NCBI RefSeq assembly: GCF_009720365.1
Contig: NZ_ML769312.1
Location: forward strand, 186,001 to 250,000
DNA: 64,000 nt
Direction of reading: 5' to 3'
DNA from: Catellatospora paridis
GTDB taxonomy: Bacteria; Actinomycetota; Actinomycetes; Mycobacteriales; Micromonosporaceae
In this document: piece by piece, positions 18,003-25,434 of the stretch
How positions within the stretch are numbered: position 1 is the first letter of the stretch
Layout: each line of letters opens with the position of its first letter
The notes under the pieces: generated by a model
Databases searched by the model: none
What the model was told of the DNA's origin: nothing
The model's input: the letters and a program-made list of their open reading frames with translations, nothing else
Position numbers and translations under genes: made by a program

Positions 18003-18008
18003 TATCGT
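18003..18008 (+). promoter_or_regulatory. -10 box, leaderless start of GNAT gene
   Basis: TATCGT ends 7 bases before the ATG at 18016 and no ribosome binding site is present. Confidence 0.5.
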
Positions 18009-18015
18009 CCGCGGC

Positions 18016-18465
18016 ATGCGACTGGAACAGATCACCCGGAACAACTATGCGGCGGCTCTGGCGCTGTCCGTGCGCCCCGATCAACAGGATCTGGTCGCGC
18101 CGGTGGTCAAGTCGCTGGCCGAGGCCTATGTCTTCGCCGGGCAGGCCTGGCCGAGGCTGATCTACGATGACGACCGGCTGGTCGGCTTCGTGATGGCCTT
18201 CCTCGACATCCCGTGGGCCGGCGATCCCGACGACCTGCGCTCTGGCCTCTGGCGGCTGAACATCGCGGCCGACGCTCAGGCGAACGGCTACGGCCGGTTC
18301 GCCGTCGAAGCCGTGTCCCGCGAGATTCGCGCCCGTGGCGGCACCCGCGTATACGTCAGCTGGGAGCCTCGCGTCGGAGGCCCCGAGGAGTTCTACCTGA
18401 AGCTCGGATTCCGGACGACCGGCGAGCAGAACGGTGGCCAGACCGTCGGCGTCCTGGACCTTTGA
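18016..18465 (+). CDS. GNAT-family N-acetyltransferase (polyamine acetyltransferase-like)
   Basis: This 149-residue protein matches small GNATs of the PaiA/BltD (spermidine/spermine acetyltransferase) type: a short N-terminal MRLEQITRNNYAAAL, PRLIYDDDRLVGFVM, RLNIAADAQANGYGRFAVE with the acetyl-CoA loop, and EEFYLKLGFRTTGE at the end. The substrate is inferred by resemblance only. Its promoter looks leaderless (TATCGT 7 bases before the ATG), which suggests its own transcript rather than an operon with the preceding GNAT. Confidence 0.82.
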   Translation: MRLEQITRNNYAAALALSVRPDQQDLVAPVVKSLAEAYVFAGQAWPRLIYDDDRLVGFVMAFLDIPWAGDPDDLRSGLWRLNIAADAQANGYGRFAVEAVSREIRARGGTRVYVSWEPRVGGPEEFYLKLGFRTTGEQNGGQTVGVLDL

Positions 18466-18500
18466 ACCAGTGCCGCGTCCGACGACGTTCACCGACTCCG

Positions 18501-18887
18501 TCAGGTCGTCGGCGGCGTTTCCGGAGCGGTCTTGCGCAGCAGGTAACCCAAGCCGCTCTTGACGGCGTCGACGGCGACCGCCCCGGCTACGCCCAGCACC
18601 AGCCAGCGGCCCAGCACGCTCGCGGTCACCATGTTCCACAAAGCCATGCCCGGCTGCGCGAACAGGTCGGTGAGCCAGGAGAACAGCCGGCTTACGGGGT
18701 CGTCGCCGTAGAACCCGTCAAGTCGCGCGGTCAGCGTGCCGGCGGACAACCGGGCGCCGCCGTCCCACCACGACGCGATGGTGTCGTCGGACCCGGGCCG
18801 TCCGAAGCCGAACGCGATGACCAAGGATGCGCACAGTGCCAAGGCGGCGGTGCGGAGCCTGGCTCGGTTGGTCGGGGTCATCGCCAT
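18501..18887 (-). CDS. small membrane protein of unknown function
   Basis: This 128-residue protein has a hydrophobic segment near residues 13-29 and another near 91-110, with a polar section between (DDPVSRLFSWLTDLF). I recognise no family. The start at 18887 is supported by CATACT ending 7 bases upstream, a leaderless layout like several neighbours, and by the lack of coding character upstream, where the frame runs into the SDR gene on the same strand. It follows the SDR by 53 bases, so co-transcription from the SDR promoter is also possible. Confidence 0.55.
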   Translation of the reverse strand: MAMTPTNRARLRTAALALCASLVIAFGFGRPGSDDTIASWWDGGARLSAGTLTARLDGFYGDDPVSRLFSWLTDLFAQPGMALWNMVTASVLGRWLVLGVAGAVAVDAVKSGLGYLLRKTAPETPPTT

Positions 18888-18940
18888 GGCCACGAGTATG
18901 GCGCGTCCACCGTCGCCCCGATACAGGGAGTGGTCAGGCC

Positions 18941-19666
18941 CTAGACGAGGACCGCGCCGCCGTCGACGAGGATCGACGTGCCGGTGGCCATCGGCTGCTC
19001 CATCGCGTACAGGTAGGCCAGGGCTACCTCGGACGGCTCGCCGACCCGGCCCACGGGCAGCGTCGCGGCGATGCCGTCGTACATGGCCTGCTGCTCCTCG
19101 GTCGACATGCTCGTCCACAACGGGCTGCGGGTGACTCCAGGCGCGACCAGGTTGACCCGGATCGGGGCGAGTTCCAGGGCCAGCTCCCGGGTCAACGCCT
19201 CCATCGCGCCGCAGATGCTCGCCCCGAGTGACCAGCCCGGCCCCGGGCGCTGACCGGCGGTGCCTCCTGTCAGCACGATCGAACCGGGCTGCCGCAGGGC
19301 CCGGGTGGCGGTCACCGCGCGGATGACGGCGAGGGCGCCGAAGTAGCGGGTGCTCCAGAAGTCGTGGGCGATCTCCGGGGTCAGGTCGGCGAGCATGGTG
19401 AGCCGCAGCGGCTCGCCGGCCGTGTAGACCAGGTGGTCGATCGTCCCGGCCCGCTCGACCAGCCGGTCGATCGAGTCTGGGTCGGCGAGGTCGACGGTGC
19501 CGCCCTCGGCGCCCGCGGGCAGCTGGCCGAGTGCCCGGTCGACGCTTGCCCGGGTCCGGGACGCGACGATCGGGATGGCTCCCCGCTCGGCGACGGCCTG
19601 CGCAACCGCCAGACCCAGCCCCGAAGTGCCACCGACCAACAGGACGCGGGTGCCCTCGAATGCCAT
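18941..19666 (-). CDS. atypical short-chain dehydrogenase/reductase lacking Tyr-xxx-Lys
   Basis: This 241-residue SDR keeps the cofactor loop GGTSGLG (12-18), the DHLVYTAG strand (77-84) and the structural NLVAPG (172-177). At the catalytic place where YxxxK is expected it reads GASIC-GAMEAL, so Tyr is replaced by Gly148 and Lys by Cys152. The surrounding segment is otherwise well conserved. The protein may bind NAD(P) without acting as a dehydrogenase, or use other residues. ATG at 19666 follows GGATGGAG. A promoter with TTGATA and TAATTC and a 9-bp inverted repeat lie about 120 bases upstream. Confidence 0.85.
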   Translation of the reverse strand: MAFEGTRVLLVGGTSGLGLAVAQAVAERGAIPIVASRTRASVDRALGQLPAGAEGGTVDLADPDSIDRLVERAGTIDHLVYTAGEPLRLTMLADLTPEIAHDFWSTRYFGALAVIRAVTATRALRQPGSIVLTGGTAGQRPGPGWSLGASICGAMEALTRELALELAPIRVNLVAPGVTRSPLWTSMSTEEQQAMYDGIAATLPVGRVGEPSEVALAYLYAMEQPMATGTSILVDGGAVLV

Positions 19667-19766
19667 GGCTCCATCCTTGCGCGTCCACCGGCCGGGACGG
19701 GCGCGTATCGGAGCCGGTGGATCGCCGCAGCTTTCCCGCCCGGATTCGCGGGCAGAGTCGGCAGGA

Positions 19767-19799
19767 TTTCGTCCAAAAAGAGATGAATTATGGACGAAA
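19767..19799. promoter_or_regulatory. inverted repeat TTTCGTCCA-N15-TGGACGAAA
   Basis: Two perfect 9-base arms (19767-19775 and 19791-19799) are separated by 15 AT-rich bases. The repeat covers the -10 region of the leftward SDR promoter, so it is a good operator candidate. The 369-base gap from 19667 to 20035 otherwise holds no gene I can support. Confidence 0.55.
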
Positions 19800-19813
19800 G
19801 GTTTGAATATCAA
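19785..19813 (-). promoter_or_regulatory. promoter of the SDR gene
   Basis: On the minus strand TTGATA (19813-19808) and TAATTC (19790-19785) are spaced 17 bases apart, close to the sigma-70 pattern. This would give a leader of about 110 bases to the SDR start. The inverted repeat at 19767-19799 overlaps the -10 box. Confidence 0.5.
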
Positions 19814-20035
19814 GCTAAATGCCGCGCCGCGCGGCGTTGCTGATCGCAACGCTTTGCCTACCCACAGACGATGGCCCGGTGAGTGAGGGCGAATCGCGAC
19901 GCGGGCGGCGCCGGGTTTCGGCGTCCTCACCGCCACCGCCGACGTTCACGTTTGAGGAAGGCTTCGCCGGGGAATGTGAGAGCGCCCGTACGTCTGGCTG
20001 GGCGTGCAGCTCTGTCGTCTGCGCCAGGAGGGTTC

Positions 20036-20713
20036 ATGAACGGTAAGGACGCCGACGCGGTCGGGCCCGCTGCGAGCCCGGCCGGGAGCGTCGCTGCCGC
20101 CGACGGCGGCCATGTCCAGGGGGACATCGTGCGGGTGCTGGCCGGGGCTGACATGGTGGCCGCGCACACCGTCTACCCCTCGCTGGGGGCGGACGGCTTC
20201 GTAGGCTTCGACATCTTCCGTATGCAGGACGGCTCCCCGGCCGAGCACTGGCGTGCGGCACAGCCCCTCGCGGTCCACAGCGCCAATGGCCACAGCCAGT
20301 TCGACGGACCGGCGGAGGTGCAGTACCCGGGTCAGGTCGCGACGACCCGCAAGGTCGTCGACTACTACGTCGACCGGGTCCTGCTCGCCCGCGACCACGA
20401 CCTGCTGTGCAGGTTCGTCGTTACCGACCTCGTCCAGCACGACCCTGCCCTCGGCAACGGCATCGGCCCCATGTGGGCGGCCCTGGCCGAGGCGGACGTC
20501 CGCTACACCCAGCACACGGTGACCGTCGCCGACGGAGAGTTCGCACTGACCGCCTGCACCGGCTCCGTCAACGACACCCCGACTGCCTTCTATGACCTGT
20601 ACCGCCTCGAACACGCGATGATCGCCGAGCATTGGAACGTGATCACCGTGCCGTTGCAGCCGATGCCGTATTCGGTAACCCATCCGCGGCCAGGCCCGGA
20701 GGCTCGACCTTAG
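20036..20713 (+). CDS. NTF2-like (SnoaL-type) protein with one and a half domains
   Basis: This 225-residue protein contains a complete NTF2-like cone-fold domain at about 95-215 (VVDYYVDRVLLARDHDLLCRFV through AFYDLYRLEHAMIAEHWNVI). Before it, residues 25-85 match only the C-terminal beta-sheet half of another such domain (MVAAHTVYPSLG, then GFDIFRMQDGSPAEHWRAAQP). SnoaL-like proteins include polyketide cyclases, isomerases and many of unknown role. AGGAGGG just before the ATG makes the start firm, so the short first domain is not a start error. No partner gene is adjacent. Confidence 0.75.
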   Translation: MNGKDADAVGPAASPAGSVAAADGGHVQGDIVRVLAGADMVAAHTVYPSLGADGFVGFDIFRMQDGSPAEHWRAAQPLAVHSANGHSQFDGPAEVQYPGQVATTRKVVDYYVDRVLLARDHDLLCRFVVTDLVQHDPALGNGIGPMWAALAEADVRYTQHTVTVADGEFALTACTGSVNDTPTAFYDLYRLEHAMIAEHWNVITVPLQPMPYSVTHPRPGPEARP

Positions 20714-20820
20714 ATCCGACGTGGCGCTGCTGTTCGGGCACGTCTTCCGAGGCACTTTCGTGGGGCCGCGCGGGGGCTGTCTCATCGGGTATGGTCTCGC
20801 CGCATGGCTGGGGAGGGTCG

Positions 20821-21414
20821 ATGAGAAGACGCTGGTGGGTCGGTCTGGTGGCGCTGGCCCTCGTCGCGTCAGGGTTGGCGCTCGCGTACTGGCAGCGGAT
20901 CTCTCCCCCTCATGCGACCGTGACCGGTGAGCCGTACGCCATCACGTTGGACGTGAACGGCTGCCCGATGATTCCGCAGCGGCCGCGATTCGTGGACTCG
21001 CCGGGCGAGTTGGTACCGCCGGATCCGGTGGAGGTCGTGCTCTGCTCCCTGCCCACGGAGGTCTTCCCGCCGGGCGGCGCAGCACCGACCGTCCCGCTGA
21101 AGCGGGTGCTCACCGCCCGAGCGGCCGAATTCGCCGCGATCCTGAACCGTCTGCCCGACCGCAACACCGTCTGGCGCGACTGGCAACGACGCCACAGTGG
21201 ACTGTGGCCCGACTCGGCATCGTCCCGCGTGACCGTGTGCCCGGCGATCGGCTACCCGTATGACTTCACCTACCTGCTGCGATACGCGGACCGGCCGCCC
21301 GTGGCCCTGGTTTCCACGTGTGACACCGGCGGTCTGACCACCGGGTCCCGCACCCGGATCGACGTGGCCAAGCCCCACGTGATCGACGAGTTCGCTCGCC
21401 TCTCACAGACCTGA
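20821..21414 (+). CDS. membrane-anchored protein of unknown function
   Basis: This 197-residue protein starts MRRRWWVGLVALALVASGLAL, a single N-terminal anchor or uncleaved signal, followed by a soluble outer part with four cysteines (DVNGC, VVLC, VTVC, STC) that could form two disulfides. No known domain is recognised. GGGGAGGG precedes the ATG at 20821; the longer upstream frame reads through the end of the NTF2-like gene in another frame and is unlikely. Its stop is one base from the stop of the convergent small gene at 21416. Confidence 0.65.
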   Translation: MRRRWWVGLVALALVASGLALAYWQRISPPHATVTGEPYAITLDVNGCPMIPQRPRFVDSPGELVPPDPVEVVLCSLPTEVFPPGGAAPTVPLKRVLTARAAEFAAILNRLPDRNTVWRDWQRRHSGLWPDSASSRVTVCPAIGYPYDFTYLLRYADRPPVALVSTCDTGGLTTGSRTRIDVAKPHVIDEFARLSQT

Positions 21415-21415
21415 C

Positions 21416-21724
21416 CTACACCGCCCTGGCGATCATGAGTTTTCCGCGGCGGTGGAAGCGCGGTGCGCGGTACTCCACGACCGTCTGCGCGCCCAGCTCG
21501 ACGACGGCGCTCGCCTCGGCATGGCCGAAGGGCTCGCCCTTGTTCGGGACGACCTGCACCGCGACCCGGTGCGGCCCGGCGGCGACGGCCACAGTGTGCG
21601 TGCCCCAGGTCCGGACCAGCTGGTCCACCCCGTCGACGCTCAGCTGCGGCGTGCTCGTCCGGTACAGCCGGGTCAGCGACGGGTGCGCCAGCGTCACCCG
21701 CAACATGCCCTGACCGATCGACAC
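21416..21724 (-). CDS. small beta-rich (PEGA-like) protein of unknown function
   Basis: This protein of about 102 residues has alternating hydrophobic strands and the phrase GTHTVAVAAGPHRVAVQV, which is how PEGA-like repeats and some small actinobacterial beta-sandwich proteins look. It has no signal peptide or membrane segment. GTG at 21724 has AGGAGG 5 bases upstream; a second GTG at 21730 abuts that site and is less likely. Function is unknown. Confidence 0.55.
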   Translation of the reverse strand: MSIGQGMLRVTLAHPSLTRLYRTSTPQLSVDGVDQLVRTWGTHTVAVAAGPHRVAVQVVPNKGEPFGHAEASAVVELGAQTVVEYRAPRFHRRGKLMIARAV

Positions 21725-21800
21725 GGTCACCTCCTCGGCACCATCATCGCCGCAAGCGGCGTGCCGGCGGGCTGGTTCGCCGACGACAGGTCGTGAACGG

Positions 21801-22355
21801 TCAGGCGCAGGCGGCCGTGACGGCGTTCTCGGCGGTTCGCATCGCGGGCGAGTCGATCACGGCTTTGAGCTTCGCCTGCTCGCCGTCGGACCCTTCGACG
21901 GCGACGATCGCCTGCTCGACCGCCAGCTGGTACGCGGAGAGCTTCGCCTTGAGCCGCGGGTCGCCGGTGAGTTCGGCGGCGGCGGCAACGCCCGTGTGCA
22001 TGGCGGTGTAGGCCGTGTTCAGGTCATTGGTCGCCTTGGCGAGATCCTCCCTGGACAGCCCGCTGCGGCCGAGGGTCGTCGCCACGGGCGCGAGCGCGTC
22101 CATGGCGCTCCTGCGAGCATTCGCCACCGCGTCGCACGCGGGGACGGTATTCGGTCGGGGCGTTCCCGTGGGCACGGCTGCGGCGGAGGACGCGCCCGCC
22201 CCGGTGGTCGCGGTGGGACCGGCGGTGGCGGTCGGGCCGGCGGGCGTGGTCTGGCCGGTGGAGGCGGCCGGTGTGCCCTCGCCGCACGCGGCCGCTCCCG
22301 CGAGCGTGAGACCGGCAAGAACAGTGCCGAGGAGACGGCGTAGGTCAGGTCGCAC
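21801..22355 (-). CDS. probable lipoprotein, unknown function
   Basis: This 184-residue protein has a basic N-terminus, a hydrophobic leader and Cys24 in LAGAAACGEG. That is a weak lipobox, because the -3 position is Ala rather than Leu. A low-complexity Ala/Thr/Pro/Gly linker (about 28-65) leads to a helical domain with DAVANARRSAMDALAPV and KAKLSAYQLAVEQAIV. GTG at 22355 follows GAAGGGAA. It lies 65 bases after the nickel/cobalt exporter on the same strand, so the two may form an operon; a metal-related outer partner is a guess. Confidence 0.6.
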   Translation of the reverse strand: MRPDLRRLLGTVLAGLTLAGAAACGEGTPAASTGQTTPAGPTATAGPTATTGAGASSAAAVPTGTPRPNTVPACDAVANARRSAMDALAPVATTLGRSGLSREDLAKATNDLNTAYTAMHTGVAAAAELTGDPRLKAKLSAYQLAVEQAIVAVEGSDGEQAKLKAVIDSPAMRTAENAVTAACA

Positions 22356-22420
22356 GGAACTTCCCTTCTGCCCGCTCGGCTGACCGGGCGGGACGTGGTC
22401 CCCGTCGGGACGGATCGGGT

Positions 22421-23623
22421 TCAGAAAGCGAACGCGGCGCGGGCGGCCAGGCCGAAGCCGACCACGATGATGACCGATGCGGTAGCCTCCGCCGGCACGG
22501 TGAGCCGGCCGAGCCACGCCCAGCGGTCGCGTGCCCGCAGCAGTAGCAGTCCGGCGGCGGTGAGCATGGCCGCCATGCCCAGGCCGTACACGATGATCAG
22601 GACGATGCCGAACCAGAGGCGGCCCAGCGCTGCCGCGCCGAGCAGCACGACCAACGCCGTGGGGCTGGGCACCAGGCCGCCGGCGACGCCGAGGGCGGCC
22701 AGGCTGCCCCGGCGACCGTCGTGATGATGATGATGTTCGTGCTGCGTGCCGTGGTGGTGGGCGCGCCGGTGGCGCAGACCGCTGATGAGGATGCCGACTC
22801 CCACGACGGTGATCAGGACGCCGCTGGCCACGCCGAGCCATCTGAGCACGGATTCGGCGGCCAGGCCCGCGAACGCGGTGGTGGCGAGGCCGAGGATCAG
22901 CACGCCGGCGGTGTGGGTGAGCGTGACGGTGCCGCCGACGATGACCGCGTCGCGCCGCCGCCCGCGCCGACCGGCCAGGTACAGGGCCATCACGGTCTTG
23001 CCGTGGCCGGGCAGTGCCGCGTGCGCGGCGCCCAGCAGCGCCGCGAACAGCACGGCCAGCAGCAGGACCTGCGGTGACGGATCTCCGATGGCGCCGGTGA
23101 GCCAAGCCTCACCACGCTCCAGCCAGCTTCGTTGCGGCGGGACGGGGGCGACGTCAGCGGCGGCGTCAGCTCCGGAGCGCAGGGTCAGCTGCGCCGACCG
23201 CTCGTAGGGCGGCAGGTCCGCCGGGGGCGGGACGCCGACGCCGGCCAGCACGATCTGGTTGGCGCCGACCCGGTCCGTGAGGTATCCGTTCATCACCGAG
23301 ATGACCGCCGCCGCGTCCGACCCGGCCGGAGCCGACAGCCGGCAGGTGAGCCGAATGGTCTCCAGGCCCGGGGTGCCCTGCCGTTTCAACTCCTGCGACT
23401 GGAGGGTCCACTGCAGCGGGGCCTGCCCGATGCGGGCGTCCAGCTTGCCGGCGAAGGCGGCGCAGTCGGGCGTGAGCTGCTTGGCCGCCACCTCGCCGAC
23501 GTCGAGCACCGCGACCACGTCGACGCGGTCGGGATGCAGCGTCACTTCGACCAGCTGGTCGACCGAGAACGGGGTCAGCGGGTGGGCGGCGATGGCCGCG
23601 CCGAGCAGGATCGTGAGGATCAC
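22421..23623 (-). CDS. NicO/RcnA-family nickel-cobalt exporter
   Basis: This 400-residue membrane protein has an N-terminal hydrophobic segment, an outer domain at about 20-160, and a polytopic C-terminal half. The half has the NicO family signatures HAALPGHGKTVMALYL and THTAGVLILG. A cytoplasmic loop carries a run of histidines (HRRAHHHGTQHEHHHHHD), typical of divalent metal binding. RcnA-type members export Ni2+ and Co2+; the large N-terminal domain marks the longer actinobacterial type. GTG at 23623 is preferred since GGAG lies 8 bases upstream; a GTG at 23632 sits inside that site. A lipoprotein gene follows. Confidence 0.85.
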   Translation of the reverse strand: MILTILLGAAIAAHPLTPFSVDQLVEVTLHPDRVDVVAVLDVGEVAAKQLTPDCAAFAGKLDARIGQAPLQWTLQSQELKRQGTPGLETIRLTCRLSAPAGSDAAAVISVMNGYLTDRVGANQIVLAGVGVPPPADLPPYERSAQLTLRSGADAAADVAPVPPQRSWLERGEAWLTGAIGDPSPQVLLLAVLFAALLGAAHAALPGHGKTVMALYLAGRRGRRRDAVIVGGTVTLTHTAGVLILGLATTAFAGLAAESVLRWLGVASGVLITVVGVGILISGLRHRRAHHHGTQHEHHHHHDGRRGSLAALGVAGGLVPSPTALVVLLGAAALGRLWFGIVLIIVYGLGMAAMLTAAGLLLLRARDRWAWLGRLTVPAEATASVIIVVGFGLAARAAFAF

Positions 23624-23659
23624 GAGGCACACTCCGTGGCGGTTGTTGGCTCACGCGGT

Positions 23660-23683
23660 CGACGGCGGGCGGATCCGCCGTCG
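23660..23683. terminator. hairpin after the phosphoesterase gene
   Basis: CGACGGCGG (23660-23668) and CCGCCGTCG (23675-23683) form a perfect 9-bp stem with a 6-base loop. It lies between the phosphoesterase stop (23782) and the exporter start (23623), both on the minus strand. Confidence 0.5.
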
Positions 23684-23781
23684 CGCGTTCTGGCGGATGC
23701 TGCGGCGAGGTGTGGAGGCGCGTCGGTCCCGCCGCACCCCCACACCCGGGCGGTGCACTTGCACGTACGGATGTCGCTGCC

Positions 23782-25125
23782 TCAGCTGATGCGGGTGACC
23801 TTCACGGCGTCGGCGATGACGTATCCGGTGCCGGCGGTCCAGCGGCTGACGCCCACCTTGTTGTCGTCGCCGGCGGCCAGCGTGAAGTTGCCGAGGGAGA
23901 CCCATTTGCCGCCGTTGGCACGCTGGTTGACGTTCACCACCTGGTTGCCGCTCGGTGTGACCACGATGTACGGGGTCGCGTCGTTGTAGCCGGCGTTGGC
24001 CGAGTACCACACGGCGACCTGATAGGTGCCCGTCGCCGGGATGTTCACCTTGTACCAGGCCGGATCGCTGACGGAGAGCGGGTCGGCGAAGCGGTAGTCC
24101 GCGCCGTACCGCTGGGTCGAATAGGTCGATGTTCCCCAGGCCGTGCTCGCGGTGAACCGGCCCGCGGTCGTGTTGTCGACGATGGTGCTCCACGCCGGGG
24201 GGATCAGGTTGATGTTGCTGAGGACGAACTGGTTCGCCGCGTCGGTCTTGTAGGTGTTGAGGAAGGGGGAGTAGGTCTTGACGTCCAGGGTCTTGTTGTT
24301 CGGGTCGACCGTCATGATGCGCAGGAAGCTGTTGGGGTCGCGCTGGGAGGCGTTCTGGTAGTCGGCCTGGATCTGGTGGACGGTGTTGCCGTTCGTGCCC
24401 TGCTGGGTGATCACCCCGGCGTTGACGTAGTGGCCGGAGAACGTGAACCGGAAGTTGGCCTGCTTGCTGACCAGGTTGGTCCACAGGTTGTTGCCGTTGG
24501 TGTCCTTGGTGACGCCGTTCTGGTAGGCGTGGGTGACCAGGATGGCGTTGTGGTTGGGGTGTGCGGACACCACCGAGTTCGCCCACGTGATCTCTGCGGC
24601 GCTGGGCGCGTACTTCATCGCCACCACCAGCCAGTCCACGCCGCCCGCGTTGAACGTGTGGTAGGTGTTGTCGTTCTGGTTGGCGGGGTAGGTCCCGCCG
24701 AACGACGGCAGCCCGGTGAAGGTGGATCGCGGGTAGTGGGTGTTGTACCTCGTCGCCGCGCGGGTGGTGGTCGAGTCGAGGTCGTGGTTGCCCGGTCCGA
24801 TGATGTAGGGCACGTCGTCGGTGGGCAGGCCCATCGCGCTCTTGCTGTTGTTCCACTGGGCGAGCTGGTCGGAGTTGTCGACGACGTCACCGACGTGCAG
24901 CACGTACTTGATGTTCCGGGCAGTCTGCTGGTCGTCAACCCACTGCATCTGCGCCCGGTACACCTCGGGCCAGTACTCGGAGGCGTACTGGGTGTCCGGC
25001 AGCATCACGATGGTGAAGGTCTCCGCGGCCAGTGCCTGCGCCGGTGCTGCAGGGCTCGGTAAGGCCGTCACCATGAGCACGGCGAGGGCCGTGCCGAGAA
25101 CACGGGTGGTCTTGGTGATCCTCAT
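23782..25125 (-). CDS. secreted metallophosphoesterase with golvesin-type C-terminal domain
   Basis: This 447-residue protein has a signal peptide ending near residue 33 (PAQALAA). The calcineurin-like core follows with LPDTQY, HVGDVVD, GPGNHDL, VTHAYQ and FSGHYVN in order. A C-terminal beta-sandwich at about 310-447 ends in GGKWVSLGNFTLAAGDDN and TGYVIADAVKVTR, the pattern of golvesin/xanthan-lyase C-terminal carbohydrate-binding-like domains. It probably cleaves phosphate esters outside the cell while bound to a polymer. GGAAGGA precedes the ATG. A TATAAC -10 (25270-25265) and a Pho-box-like repeat (25285-25306) lie upstream, pointing to phosphate-starvation control. Confidence 0.85.
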   Translation of the reverse strand: MRITKTTRVLGTALAVLMVTALPSPAAPAQALAAETFTIVMLPDTQYASEYWPEVYRAQMQWVDDQQTARNIKYVLHVGDVVDNSDQLAQWNNSKSAMGLPTDDVPYIIGPGNHDLDSTTTRAATRYNTHYPRSTFTGLPSFGGTYPANQNDNTYHTFNAGGVDWLVVAMKYAPSAAEITWANSVVSAHPNHNAILVTHAYQNGVTKDTNGNNLWTNLVSKQANFRFTFSGHYVNAGVITQQGTNGNTVHQIQADYQNASQRDPNSFLRIMTVDPNNKTLDVKTYSPFLNTYKTDAANQFVLSNINLIPPAWSTIVDNTTAGRFTASTAWGTSTYSTQRYGADYRFADPLSVSDPAWYKVNIPATGTYQVAVWYSANAGYNDATPYIVVTPSGNQVVNVNQRANGGKWVSLGNFTLAAGDDNKVGVSRWTAGTGYVIADAVKVTRIS

Positions 25126-25284
25126 TCATTCCTTCCTTCCTCGGTCTGTGGAGCAGGACCGCGGCACGGCGAGGCAACGGGATCCGTCCACATCGCACTG
25201 ATGAAGGAAGTTTCCGGGCGAGCGGAATATCGTGCAACTAATCTCTAGTGATTGATTTAGATTCGTTATAGGGGGTCGTCGGGG

Positions 25285-25306
25285 GTTCACGTGCTGCTCA
25301 CCTGCG
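25285..25306. promoter_or_regulatory. Pho-box-like direct repeat
   Basis: GTTCACGTGCT followed directly by GCTCACCTGCG gives two 11-base units with TCAC in phase, as in streptomycete PhoP boxes (GTTCACC type). It lies 14 bases from a TATAAC -10 reading towards the phosphoesterase, though its units point the other way. The rest of the 309-base gap (25126-25434) contains an AT-rich stretch at 25225-25270 and no gene. Confidence 0.5.
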
Positions 25307-25422
25307 ATCAAGTTGCCCGGAAGGCGTCGCCGAGAGCAGCGTGAGCGTGACCCGGCGAGCGCTTCGGCGGCTGGGGTTCGGGGACGGCACTTTGGGTTGA
25401 TCTGCCGAGCCGCGCGGGCTCG

Positions 25423-25428
25423 TACCAT
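25423..25428 (+). promoter_or_regulatory. -10 box, leaderless start of the histidine kinase
   Basis: TACCAT ends 6 bases before the GTG at 25435 and there is no ribosome binding site. Confidence 0.5.
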
Positions 25429-25434
25429 CAGGTC

